A DNA stretch of 64,000 nucleotides from Nocardia africana NBRC 100379 (lineage in GTDB: Bacteria > Actinomycetota > Actinomycetes > Mycobacteriales > Mycobacteriaceae): contig NZ_BDAV01000024.1 in NCBI RefSeq assembly GCF_001612635.1, positions 1 through 64,000 of the forward strand, read 5' to 3'. Below the pieces are notes generated by a model. That model was not told the origin of the DNA, searched no databases, and was given only the letters and a program-made list of their open reading frames with translations. Positions 44,343 through 51,677 of the stretch are shown here, one piece after another; positions within the stretch are counted from its first letter, which is position 1, and each line of letters starts with the position of its first letter. Both the position numbers and the translations under genes were made by a program.

Positions 44343-45188
44343 GTGAAACTGCTGCCGTTACCGGAGCCGGGCGCTACGCCGGTCCGGGTCCTGACGATCG
44401 CCGGAACCGACTCCGGAGGCGGGGCCGGAATTCAAGCCGATTCGCGGACCATGGCGCTGCTGGGGGTGCACGCCTGCGTGGCGGTGGCCGCGGTGACAGT
44501 GCAGAACTCGGTGGGTGTCAGCGGATTTCACGAGATTCCGCCGCAGACCGTCGCCGATCAGGTGCGGGCGGTGACGGGCGATATCGGGGTCGCGGCGGCC
44601 AAGACCGGGATGCTGGCCTCGACCGCCATCATCGAGGCGGTGGCGCAGGTCTGCGACGAGGTGGGGATCGGACGCGACGGCACGGTACCGCTGGTGGTCG
44701 ACCCGGTGGCTGCCTCCATGCACGGCGACCCGCTGCTGCACGCGGAAGCCCTGGACGCGCTGCGCTCGGTCCTCATTCCGCACGCCACGCTGGTGACCCC
44801 GAATCTGGACGAGGTGCGGCTGCTCACGGGCATCGCCGTCACCGACGACCGCACCGCCCGCAAGGCGGCCGAGGCGCTGATCGCACTCGGCCCGCGCTGG
44901 GCCGTCGTCAAGGGCGGGCATCTGCGCTCCTCCGAATTCAGCACCGACCTGCTGTTCGACGGCGACCGCTTCCATGAGCTCACCGCGCCCCGCATCACGA
45001 CCGGTAACGATCACGGCGGCGGCGACACCCTGGCCGCCGCCTCCGCGTGCGCCCTGGCCCACGGCTACCAGGTGCCCGAGGCGGTGGCCTTCGCCAAGGA
45101 ATGGACCACGCGCTGTCTGAAGGATGCCTACGACCTCGGCGCCGGCCACGGTCCGGTCTCACCGCTATGGCGGCTGCGCGAGCACTGA
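44343..45188 (+). CDS. thiD: Hydroxymethylpyrimidine/phosphomethylpyrimidine kinase
   Basis: The 281-residue ribokinase-fold enzyme phosphorylates HMP and HMP-phosphate for thiamine synthesis. Motifs: LTIAGTDSGGGAGIQADSRT at the start, VTVQNSVGV, VVDPVAASMHGDPLL and the C-terminal anion-hole/catalytic region GNDHGGGDTLAAASACALAH. In most ThiDs this last motif reads GTGCT; here the cysteine-containing form is replaced by GGGDT, still with the catalytic Asp. The start is GTG 44343. It has no riboswitch of its own in the 44-base gap after the epoxide hydrolase gene, so it may be transcribed from that promoter. Confidence 0.94.
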   Translation: MKLLPLPEPGATPVRVLTIAGTDSGGGAGIQADSRTMALLGVHACVAVAAVTVQNSVGVSGFHEIPPQTVADQVRAVTGDIGVAAAKTGMLASTAIIEAVAQVCDEVGIGRDGTVPLVVDPVAASMHGDPLLHAEALDALRSVLIPHATLVTPNLDEVRLLTGIAVTDDRTARKAAEALIALGPRWAVVKGGHLRSSEFSTDLLFDGDRFHELTAPRITTGNDHGGGDTLAAASACALAHGYQVPEAVAFAKEWTTRCLKDAYDLGAGHGPVSPLWRLREH

Positions 45189-45285
45189 ATTCGCCTGACG
45201 ACCAGGCCGGACGGACCGGCGCGCTCCCAGGAAGCTCACAGGTCGGACGCAGCGCTGCCCAAGGCTGATCCCCGAGATTGGGATC

Positions 45286-46557
45286 ATGACCGAGACAGCG
45301 ATGGCGTCCCAGGCGGCCACCACCCCCGACCCGACGCGCACACCGGTGCTCGAGGTCGTGATCCCGGTGTACAACGAGGAGCGCGATCTCGCCGGATGCG
45401 TCCGCCGGCTGCACGCCTTCCTGCGTGACGGATTTCCGTTCTCGACCCGAATCACGGTGGCGGACAACGCGTCCACCGACTCCACGCTCGCCGTGGCGCA
45501 CCGACTCGCCGACGAACTGCCCGAGGTCGAGGTCGTACACCTCGACCGCAAGGGCCGCGGGCGCGCGCTGCGCGCGGTGTGGGAGGCCTCGAAGGCGCAG
45601 GTCGTCGCGTATATGGACGTCGACCTGTCCACCGACCTCAACGCGCTGCTGCCGCTGGTCGCCCCGCTGGTCTCCGGACATTCCGATCTGGCGATCGGCA
45701 CCCGGCTGGCGAAATCCTCGCGCGTGGTGCGCGGGCCCAAGCGCGAGATCATCTCCCGCTGCTACAACCTGATTCTGCGGGCCTCGCTGCAGGCCCGGTT
45801 CTCCGACGCCCAGTGCGGATTCAAGGCGATGCGCACCGATGTGGCGCGCCGGATCCTGCCACTGGTCGAGGACGGGGAATGGTTCTTCGACACCGAACTG
45901 CTGGTGATCGCCGAACGCGCCGGGCTGCGCATCCACGAGGTGCCGGTGGACTGGATCGACGATCCGGACAGCCGCGTGGACATCGTCGACACCGCCCGCA
46001 AGGATCTGCTCGGTGTGTGGCGGGTGGGCCGGGGCCTGGCCACCGGCGCCCTGCCGATCAACGAACTGCGCGCCGCCATCGGGCGGGAACCGCTGGTGGA
46101 CGGGGTGCCGCTGGGCATGGTCGGGCAGCTGGTGCGCTTCGGCATCATCGGTGTGCTCTCCACCCTGGCCTACATGCTCCTGTACGTGATGTTGCAGGCC
46201 GTGGTGGGCGCCCAGCCCGCGAACTTCGCCGCCCTGCTGCTCACCGCGGTCGCCAACACCGCGGCGAACCGCGCCTTCACCTTCGGCGTGCGCGGCTCGG
46301 GCAACGCGGTCTCCCACCACTTCCAGGGCCTGCTGATCTTCGCCTTCGCCTGGGTGCTGACCAGTGGTTCGCTGTTCGCCCTGCACCGCTGGGCGCCGGA
46401 CGCGTCCGTGCACGTGGAACTGCTGGTGCTGGTGGTCGCGAATCTGGTGGCGACGCTGACCCGATTCGTGGGACTGCGCTGGGTCTTTCGCAACGCGGTC
46501 GCCGGCAGCGGCGTCGAGGACATCGCGACGGCACCGGCCCCGACGGAAACGCGGTGA
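45286..46557 (+). CDS. Bifunctional GT2 glycosyltransferase/GtrA membrane protein
   Basis: The 423-residue fusion has an N-terminal GT2 domain (about 20-250): EVVIPVYNEERDL, ADNASTDSTLAV and the metal-binding YMDVDLSTD. The GtrA-like membrane domain of four helices (about 280-400) contains FGIIGVLSTLAYMLLYVMLQ. Such fusions make a polyprenyl-phosphate-linked sugar and help it cross the membrane. The next gene (GT39) overlaps by four bases and probably uses that lipid-linked sugar. The sugar type cannot be read from the sequence. The start is ATG 45286. Confidence 0.93.
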   Translation: MTETAMASQAATTPDPTRTPVLEVVIPVYNEERDLAGCVRRLHAFLRDGFPFSTRITVADNASTDSTLAVAHRLADELPEVEVVHLDRKGRGRALRAVWEASKAQVVAYMDVDLSTDLNALLPLVAPLVSGHSDLAIGTRLAKSSRVVRGPKREIISRCYNLILRASLQARFSDAQCGFKAMRTDVARRILPLVEDGEWFFDTELLVIAERAGLRIHEVPVDWIDDPDSRVDIVDTARKDLLGVWRVGRGLATGALPINELRAAIGREPLVDGVPLGMVGQLVRFGIIGVLSTLAYMLLYVMLQAVVGAQPANFAALLLTAVANTAANRAFTFGVRGSGNAVSHHFQGLLIFAFAWVLTSGSLFALHRWAPDASVHVELLVLVVANLVATLTRFVGLRWVFRNAVAGSGVEDIATAPAPTETR

Positions 46558-48512
46558 CCACAACCCTCCTCCGGCCGATGTCTCCGACCGCATCGGCCGC
46601 ACCACCGGCCGCGGACCGGCACCGGTGGGAGCGGCCGGCGCTGACCGTCCTCCTGCTCACGACAACCATCGCCTACCTGTGCAATCTGAGTGCCAACGGG
46701 TGGGCGAACGCCTTCTACGCCGCTGCGGCACAGGCAGGTTCGGTGTCGTGGAAGGCGTTTCTCTTCGGTTCCTCGGATGCCGCGAACGCGATCACCGTGG
46801 ACAAGACCCCGGCCGCCCTGTGGCCGATGGATCTGGCGGTCCGGGCGTTCGGGCTGTCCAGTTGGAGCCTGCTGGTGCCGCAGGTGCTGATGGGCGTGGG
46901 CGCGGTCGCGTTGCTGTGGGCGACCCTGCGCCGGCCGTTCGGGCCGGTGGCCGGACTGCTCGCGGGCACGGTGCTGGGCGTGACACCGGTGGCGGCACTG
47001 ATGTTCCGGTTCGACAATCCGGATGCGCTGCTGGTCCTGCTGATGGTGGCGGCATGCTGGGCGATGACGCGCGCCCTCGAGGACGGGCGGCTGCGGTGGC
47101 TCGTCCTGTGCGGCGCCTTCGTCGGATTCGGCTTCCTGGCGAAGCAATTGCAGGTGCTGCTGGTGGTGCCCGCGCTCGCGGCCACCTACCTGATCGCCGG
47201 CCCGCCGCGCTTGGGCACGCGGGTCGCGCAGCTGGGCGCCGCGGCGGCGGCCATGGTCGCCGCCGCCGGCTGGTGGATTCTGCTCGCCGAAGTGTGGCCG
47301 GTCGATTCTCGGCCGTATTTCGGTGGGTCCCAGCATAATTCGGTGCTGGAGCTGACCTTCGGATACAACGGCCTGGGCCGGCTGAACGGCGACGAGGTCG
47401 GCAGCCTCGGTCCGCCCGGCGGCGGGTTCCGGGGTGAAAGCGGGATGACCCGGTTGTTCCAGCCGGCCCAGGGCGGACAGATCGCCTGGCTGCTCCCGGC
47501 CGCGCTGATCCTGCTCGTCGCGGCAATAGTGCTGCGCGGCAGAGCATCTCGCACCGATCACCAGCGCGCCGCGCTCGTGCTGTGGGGCGGCTGGCTGGTG
47601 GTGACCGCCCTGGTGTTCAGCTTCATGCGGGGCATCTTCCACCAGTACTACACGGTGGCGCTGGCCCCGGCGATCGCGGCACTCGTCGGCGCGGGCGTCA
47701 CGATGCTGTGGCGGCATCGGGAACGGTTCTGGGTCCGTATGGTCGCGGCGGTGACGATGGCGACGACGACCGCCACGGCGTGGATGTTGTTGTCGCGCAA
47801 CCTCGACTTCGTGCCGTGGCTGCGATGGCCGGTGCTCGCCGGTGGGATCGCGGTGACCGTCGCACTGCTGTTTCCGGCGCCGCGGCGGATCGCTGTCGCG
47901 CTGGCGATCGCCGCGGGCCTGGCCGGTGCCGCGGGGCCGCTCGCCTATACCGTCGACACCCTCGCGACCGCGCATACCGGGCCCATTCCCAGTGCCGGGC
48001 CCAGGATGCCCATGCGATTTCCCGCGGGTATGCGGATGCCGTGGGAGCAGAGCTCGGGCGCCGAGGGTTTCGGACGGGCCGGCGACCACGGCGGCCGGGC
48101 GGGCGGTCTCGCTGTGGGCCCCTGGGGTCGCGACAACCCCGGCGGCAACGCGATGCAGGTCAGCACGCCGAGCGAGACGTTGACCGCCCTGCTGGACCGC
48201 GACGGCGAAGCCTACGAATGGGTCGCGGCGACCGTGAGCTCGAATCGGGCGGCCGGATATCAGCTCGCCACCCAATTGCCGGTGATGGCGATCGGCGGAT
48301 TCAACGGCAGCGATCCCTCCCCGACCCTGGATCAGTTCCGCGACCACGTGGCGGCGCTCGACATCCACTACTTCGTCGACGGTGCGGATCGCGGACCGGG
48401 CGACGGTGCGGAGGATTCGACGGCCGTGCGGATCACCGCCTGGGTGCGTAATCACTTCACCGCACAGAACGTGGACGGGGTGACGATCTACGACCTGACC
48501 GCCCCGCGGTGA
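46554..48512 (+). CDS. GT39/ArnT-like membrane glycosyltransferase
   Basis: The 652-residue protein has about a dozen membrane helices and the N-terminal luminal loop pattern of ArnT/PMT-type enzymes (NGWANAFYAAAAQAGSVSWK, then ITVDKTPAALWPMDLAVRA with the catalytic-type Asp). MFRFDNPDALLVLL follows in the next loop. A Gly/Met/Pro-rich linker (around PMRFPAGMRMPWEQSSGAEG) leads to an extracytoplasmic C-terminal domain. The start is the GTG overlapping the GtrA stop (GTGA). It transfers a sugar from a lipid carrier to an envelope acceptor (inference). A long hairpin follows the stop. Confidence 0.92.
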   Translation: MTTTLLRPMSPTASAAPPAADRHRWERPALTVLLLTTTIAYLCNLSANGWANAFYAAAAQAGSVSWKAFLFGSSDAANAITVDKTPAALWPMDLAVRAFGLSSWSLLVPQVLMGVGAVALLWATLRRPFGPVAGLLAGTVLGVTPVAALMFRFDNPDALLVLLMVAACWAMTRALEDGRLRWLVLCGAFVGFGFLAKQLQVLLVVPALAATYLIAGPPRLGTRVAQLGAAAAAMVAAAGWWILLAEVWPVDSRPYFGGSQHNSVLELTFGYNGLGRLNGDEVGSLGPPGGGFRGESGMTRLFQPAQGGQIAWLLPAALILLVAAIVLRGRASRTDHQRAALVLWGGWLVVTALVFSFMRGIFHQYYTVALAPAIAALVGAGVTMLWRHRERFWVRMVAAVTMATTTATAWMLLSRNLDFVPWLRWPVLAGGIAVTVALLFPAPRRIAVALAIAAGLAGAAGPLAYTVDTLATAHTGPIPSAGPRMPMRFPAGMRMPWEQSSGAEGFGRAGDHGGRAGGLAVGPWGRDNPGGNAMQVSTPSETLTALLDRDGEAYEWVAATVSSNRAAGYQLATQLPVMAIGGFNGSDPSPTLDQFRDHVAALDIHYFVDGADRGPGDGAEDSTAVRITAWVRNHFTAQNVDGVTIYDLTAPR

Positions 48513-48545
48513 GCGCGCCGGCGACAGTTGCCCTCGGAAACGACG

Positions 48546-48572
48546 ATGCCCGCCCTCGAAGAGGGCGGGCAT
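48546..48572. terminator. Bidirectional hairpin between GT39 and tRNA-Glu
   Basis: ATGCCCGCCCTC (48546-48557), loop GAA, GAGGGCGGGCAT (48561-48572): a perfect 12-base stem. It lies 33 bases after the GT39 stop and 10 bases beyond the 3' end of tRNA-Glu on the other strand, so it can end both transcripts. Confidence 0.75.
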
Positions 48573-48582
48573 GGCGTGGTTG

Positions 48583-48655
48583 TAGCCCCGACGGGATTTG
48601 AACCCGCGCTACCGCCTTGAGAGGGCGGCGTCCTAGGCCGCTAGACGACGGGGCC
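48583..48655 (-). tRNA. tRNA-Glu (CTC)
   Basis: A 73-base cloverleaf on the minus strand. The acceptor stem pairs GGCCCCG with CGGGGCT (first pair G-U) and has discriminator A. The D arm contains TAGCGGCCTAGGA, the anticodon arm CCGCCCTCTCAAGGCGG has anticodon CTC, and the T arm reads GCGGGTTCAAATCCCGT. CCA is not encoded. It reads GAG codons, the main Glu codon in this GC-rich genome. Confidence 0.96.
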
Positions 48656-48741
48656 GAGAACTTCGCTCCGGGAACCGGAGCCCGGTCAGCTTATCGGTCC
48701 CGGGCGGCGGCACCAAATCCGGTGTTCACCTACCGTCGGTC

Positions 48742-48879
48742 TCAGAACGGCTTGCCCTGGATGAGTCCGAAGATTCCGGCGATGAAGAACAGCGGGATGA
48801 ACAGCGCGGTCGCCACCGGGTCGCCGTTGAGATACCCCTGCCGAATACCTTCCAGAGCTGCCGCAGAACCCGAATCCAT
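48742..48879 (-). CDS. 45-residue single-helix membrane peptide
   Basis: A 46-codon frame starts at ATG (48877-48879) with GAGGGG eight bases upstream. The peptide begins MDSGSAAALEGIRQGYLNGD, continues PVATALFIPLFFIAGIFGLI and ends QGKPF. It has a polar N-terminus and one strong membrane helix of about 20 residues. The good ribosome site and the clean hydrophobic segment argue for a real gene, though it is too short for usual ORF cut-offs. It reads toward tRNA-Glu, 86 bases ahead of it, on the same strand, so the two may share a transcript. No family is recognised. Confidence 0.65.
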   Translation of the reverse strand: MDSGSAAALEGIRQGYLNGDPVATALFIPLFFIAGIFGLIQGKPF

Positions 48880-48978
48880 GATCGATTCCCCTCGCTCGAT
48901 ATCTGGTGCATGTGCCCGCTTACGGTAACGCGGCGAACCGCTGTTCCCACCGGCGGGCGGTGTGTCGTGCGGCGTGTG

Positions 48979-49593
48979 TCAGTGCGGGGTGTGCAGGCCC
49001 ATGTGCAGGGTCACCGCCCATTGGTGCACGATCTGCTTGCGACGGACCGAGTCGTCGGTGAGGACGTCGGCCAGGCCCAGGCCGCGTGCCATGTCGAGGG
49101 TGGCCTGCACGAGGTGGTGGGCCACCGGGTCGGAGTCGTCGACGCCGAGCGCCTCGACGGCCAGGCGATGCGAAACCCGGCCGAAGTGCGCCTCGAGCGG
49201 CACGATGCGTTCGCGCAACACCGGATCCGCCGCGGCGTGCGTCCACACCTGCAGCGCCGCCTTGAACAGCGGAGTCGTATAGGACTCGACCAGCTGCGCC
49301 ACCACCGCCTCGGTGCGGCCGACGCCCTGCGCCACCTCGGTCACGGCCGCCGCCTCGGCCTTGGACTGCGCCATCCGGGTGTCGAACATGTACTCGAGGG
49401 CGGCGGTGATCAGATCCTCCCGGGTGGGGAAGTGATGTTGGGCCGCCCCGCGCGAGACCCCGGCCCGTTCGGCGACCACCGCGACAGTGGCCGCCGCCCA
49501 GCCCATTTCGGCCAGACAGTCGATGGTCGCCTCGAGCAATCGCTGACGGGTGGCCCGGCTGCGGTCCTGCTTGGGTTCGTGCGATGCGGTCAT
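48979..49593 (-). CDS. TetR regulator of the acyl-CoA carboxylase operon
   Basis: The 204-residue regulator has an HTH domain at about 12-58 (RLLEATIDCLAEMGWAAATV, then AGVSRGAAQHHFPTREDLI) and an all-helical ligand domain. It is the last gene of the seven-gene operon that begins at 58172, seven bases after the enoyl-CoA hydratase gene. This placement suggests autoregulation of the whole operon. A CAAGC/GCTTG palindrome ahead of the first gene is the likely operator. The inducer is probably an acyl-CoA intermediate (inference). Confidence 0.9.
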   Translation of the reverse strand: MTASHEPKQDRSRATRQRLLEATIDCLAEMGWAAATVAVVAERAGVSRGAAQHHFPTREDLITAALEYMFDTRMAQSKAEAAAVTEVAQGVGRTEAVVAQLVESYTTPLFKAALQVWTHAAADPVLRERIVPLEAHFGRVSHRLAVEALGVDDSDPVAHHLVQATLDMARGLGLADVLTDDSVRRKQIVHQWAVTLHMGLHTPH

Positions 49594-49600
49594 GATCGGT

Positions 49601-50416
49601 TCATTCTGCCCAGCTGGGTGGGCGGCGCTGGAAGAAGGCCGTCATCCCCTCGATCACCTCGGGCGTGCCGAAGAAACTTCCCGAGCGTTTGGCCAGCTCA
49701 TCGGCGGTGCGATCGAATTCTGCCACGAGGGACGCATTCACCAGCCGCTTACTTTCGGCCAGCCCCTGCGGGGACCCCTTGCGCAGTTCCCCGCACAGGC
49801 GGGCCACCTCGGCGGCGGCATCGGCGGCGGCGACGGTGATCAATCCGATCCGCTCCGCCTCGGCCGCGTCGAAGGTTTCCCCCGTCTGGTAGTAGCGAGC
49901 GGCGGCGCGGGAGGTCATCCGCGGCAGCAGTGTGAGCGAGATCATGAACGGCGCCAGGCCCAGCCGCGCCTCGGTGAGCGCGAAACTGCTCGACGGTCCG
50001 GCGACCGCGATATCGCAGGCGCCGACGATGCCCATTCCACCCGCGCGCACATTGCCGTCGACCTGCGCGACCACCGGCTTGTGCAGTTCCACGATGCCGC
50101 GCAGCACGTCGATCATCCACCGGGTGCGGATATCGGCGGCCGCGGCCGGATCGGCGTCGAGCGCCTCCTTGAGGTCCGCGCCGGCGCAGAAGGTATTGCC
50201 GGTGTGGGTGAGGATCACCCCGCGGGCCTGCTCGTCGGCGCCGGCCTTGCGCAGTCCGTCGAGCAGTTCCCGGACCAGCTTCGAGGACAACGCATTCCGA
50301 TTGTGCGGTGAATCCAGCGTGAGCACCGCGAAGCCGTCGCGCACGTCGTAGCGCACGAAAGGCGTTTCGGTGCCGCCGGTTTCGGAACCGGTATCGGTGC
50401 CGGTGGTTTCGCTCAC
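49601..50416 (-). CDS. Enoyl-CoA hydratase/isomerase family protein
   Basis: The 271-residue crotonase-fold enzyme has the substrate oxyanion regions ALSSKLVRELLDGLRK through TFCAGADLKEALDAD, and GGMGIVGACDIAVAG. It would hydrate the enoyl-CoA made by the dehydrogenases in the operon. GTG 50416 is chosen because AGGAGG lies seven bases before it; an ATG two codons earlier sits too close to that site. From memory the order corresponds to echA7 next to fadE12 in M. tuberculosis. A hairpin lies between it and the preceding dehydrogenase gene. Confidence 0.92.
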   Translation of the reverse strand: MSETTGTDTGSETGGTETPFVRYDVRDGFAVLTLDSPHNRNALSSKLVRELLDGLRKAGADEQARGVILTHTGNTFCAGADLKEALDADPAAAADIRTRWMIDVLRGIVELHKPVVAQVDGNVRAGGMGIVGACDIAVAGPSSSFALTEARLGLAPFMISLTLLPRMTSRAAARYYQTGETFDAAEAERIGLITVAAADAAAEVARLCGELRKGSPQGLAESKRLVNASLVAEFDRTADELAKRSGSFFGTPEVIEGMTAFFQRRPPSWAE

Positions 50417-50454
50417 GTGCATTCCTCCTCGTCCGGTGCGGGATCGGTTTTCCG

Positions 50455-50486
50455 CCGGCCGGGCCGCGCACGGGCGGCCCGGCCGG
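50455..50486 (-). terminator. Intra-operon hairpin before the enoyl-CoA hydratase gene
   Basis: CCGGCCGGGCCGC (50455-50467) and GCGGCCCGGCCGG (50474-50486) form a perfect 13-base stem with a six-base loop, eight bases after the dehydrogenase stop. No T run follows. It may lower expression of the last two genes or stabilise the upstream mRNA rather than end the operon. Confidence 0.5.
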
Positions 50487-50493
50487 TCGGGAC

Positions 50494-51654
50494 TCAGTAC
50501 GACTTCGGCAGGCCCAGCGAGTGCTGGGAGACGAAGTTCAGGATCATCTCCCGGCTCACCGGCGCCACCCGCGCGATCCGGGCCGCGCCGAGCATGCCCG
50601 CGAGACCGATATCCGCGGTCAGGCCCGAGCCACCGTGTGTCTGGATGGACTGATCCAGGGCCTTGATACTCGCCTCCGCCGCAGCGTATTTCGCCATATT
50701 GGCTGCCTCCGCGGCACCGAAGTCGTCGCCGGAATCGTAGAGGACGGCGGCCTTCTGCATCATCAGCTTGGCCAGTTCGAGTTCGATCTTCACCTGGGCC
50801 AGCGGATGCGAAATGCCCTGGTGCGCCGCGATCGGCGTCTTCCAGACCTGGCGCTCGCGGGCGTATTCGACCGCCCGGTCGATGGCGTAGCGGCCCATGC
50901 CGACCGCCATCGCCGCACCCATGATGCGCTCGGGGTTCAGGCCGGCGAACAGCTGCGCGATCGCCGCATCCTCCTGGCCCACCAGCGCGCTACCGGGCAG
51001 TCGCACATCGTCGAGGAACAGCGTGAACTGGTTGTCCGGCTCGATGATGTCCATCTCCTGGCGGTTCTTCTCGAAGCCGGGAGTATCGGTCGGGACGATG
51101 AACAGCGCCGGCTTCAGCTTGCCGGTCTTGGAATCCTCGGTGCGCGAGACGATCAGCACCGCCTCGGCCTGATCCACACCGGAGATGAAGATCTTGCGGC
51201 CGTTCAGGATCCAGTCGCCGCCGTCGCGGCGCGCGGTGGTCGTGATGTTGTGCGAGTTGGAGCCGGCATCGGGTTCGGTGATGCCGAACACCATCTTCGA
51301 CGAGCCGTCGGCCAGCCGGGTCAGCCAGTACCGCTTCTGCTCCTCGGTGCCGTATTTGGTGATGATGGTGCCGCAGATCGCGGGCGAGACCACCATCAGC
51401 AGCAGGCCCGCGCCCTGGGCGGCCAGTTCCTCCATCACCAGCGCCAGCTCGTAGATTCCGGCGCCACCGCCGCCGTACTCCTCCGGCAGGTTCACGCCGA
51501 GGAAGCCGAGTTTGCCCGCCTCGTCCCACAATTCGTCCAGCGGTTCGTTGCGGCGCGCCTTCGCGGAGACGTAGTCGCGGTAGTTGTACTTCGCGGCGAG
51601 CTTGGCGACGGCCGCCCGCAGCTGCTTCTGTTCGTCGGTTTCGATGAAACTCAT
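50494..51654 (-). CDS. Acyl-CoA dehydrogenase (FadE12-like)
   Basis: The 386-residue flavoenzyme has the FAD/substrate segments MVFGITEPDAGSNSHNI and IFISGVDQAEAV, and the C-terminal helix with YAAAEASIKALDQSIQTHGG, typical of the family. The start is ATG 51654 (MSFIETDEQKQ), seven bases after AGGAG; an ATG two codons earlier overlaps that site. It is 17 bases downstream of the biotin-dependent carboxylase alpha gene. It is one of two dehydrogenases in the operon and may act on a branched or methyl-substituted acyl-CoA. Confidence 0.93.
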   Translation of the reverse strand: MSFIETDEQKQLRAAVAKLAAKYNYRDYVSAKARRNEPLDELWDEAGKLGFLGVNLPEEYGGGGAGIYELALVMEELAAQGAGLLLMVVSPAICGTIITKYGTEEQKRYWLTRLADGSSKMVFGITEPDAGSNSHNITTTARRDGGDWILNGRKIFISGVDQAEAVLIVSRTEDSKTGKLKPALFIVPTDTPGFEKNRQEMDIIEPDNQFTLFLDDVRLPGSALVGQEDAAIAQLFAGLNPERIMGAAMAVGMGRYAIDRAVEYARERQVWKTPIAAHQGISHPLAQVKIELELAKLMMQKAAVLYDSGDDFGAAEAANMAKYAAAEASIKALDQSIQTHGGSGLTADIGLAGMLGAARIARVAPVSREMILNFVSQHSLGLPKSY

Positions 51655-51677
51655 GGACATTCTCCTGTAGTGGGCGG

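Noticed and set aside
48726-48950. A 74-codon minus-strand frame overlapping the 45-residue peptide gene
   Set aside because: Its translation is Ser/Arg-rich and lacks structure, while the other frame gives a clean membrane helix with a good ribosome site.
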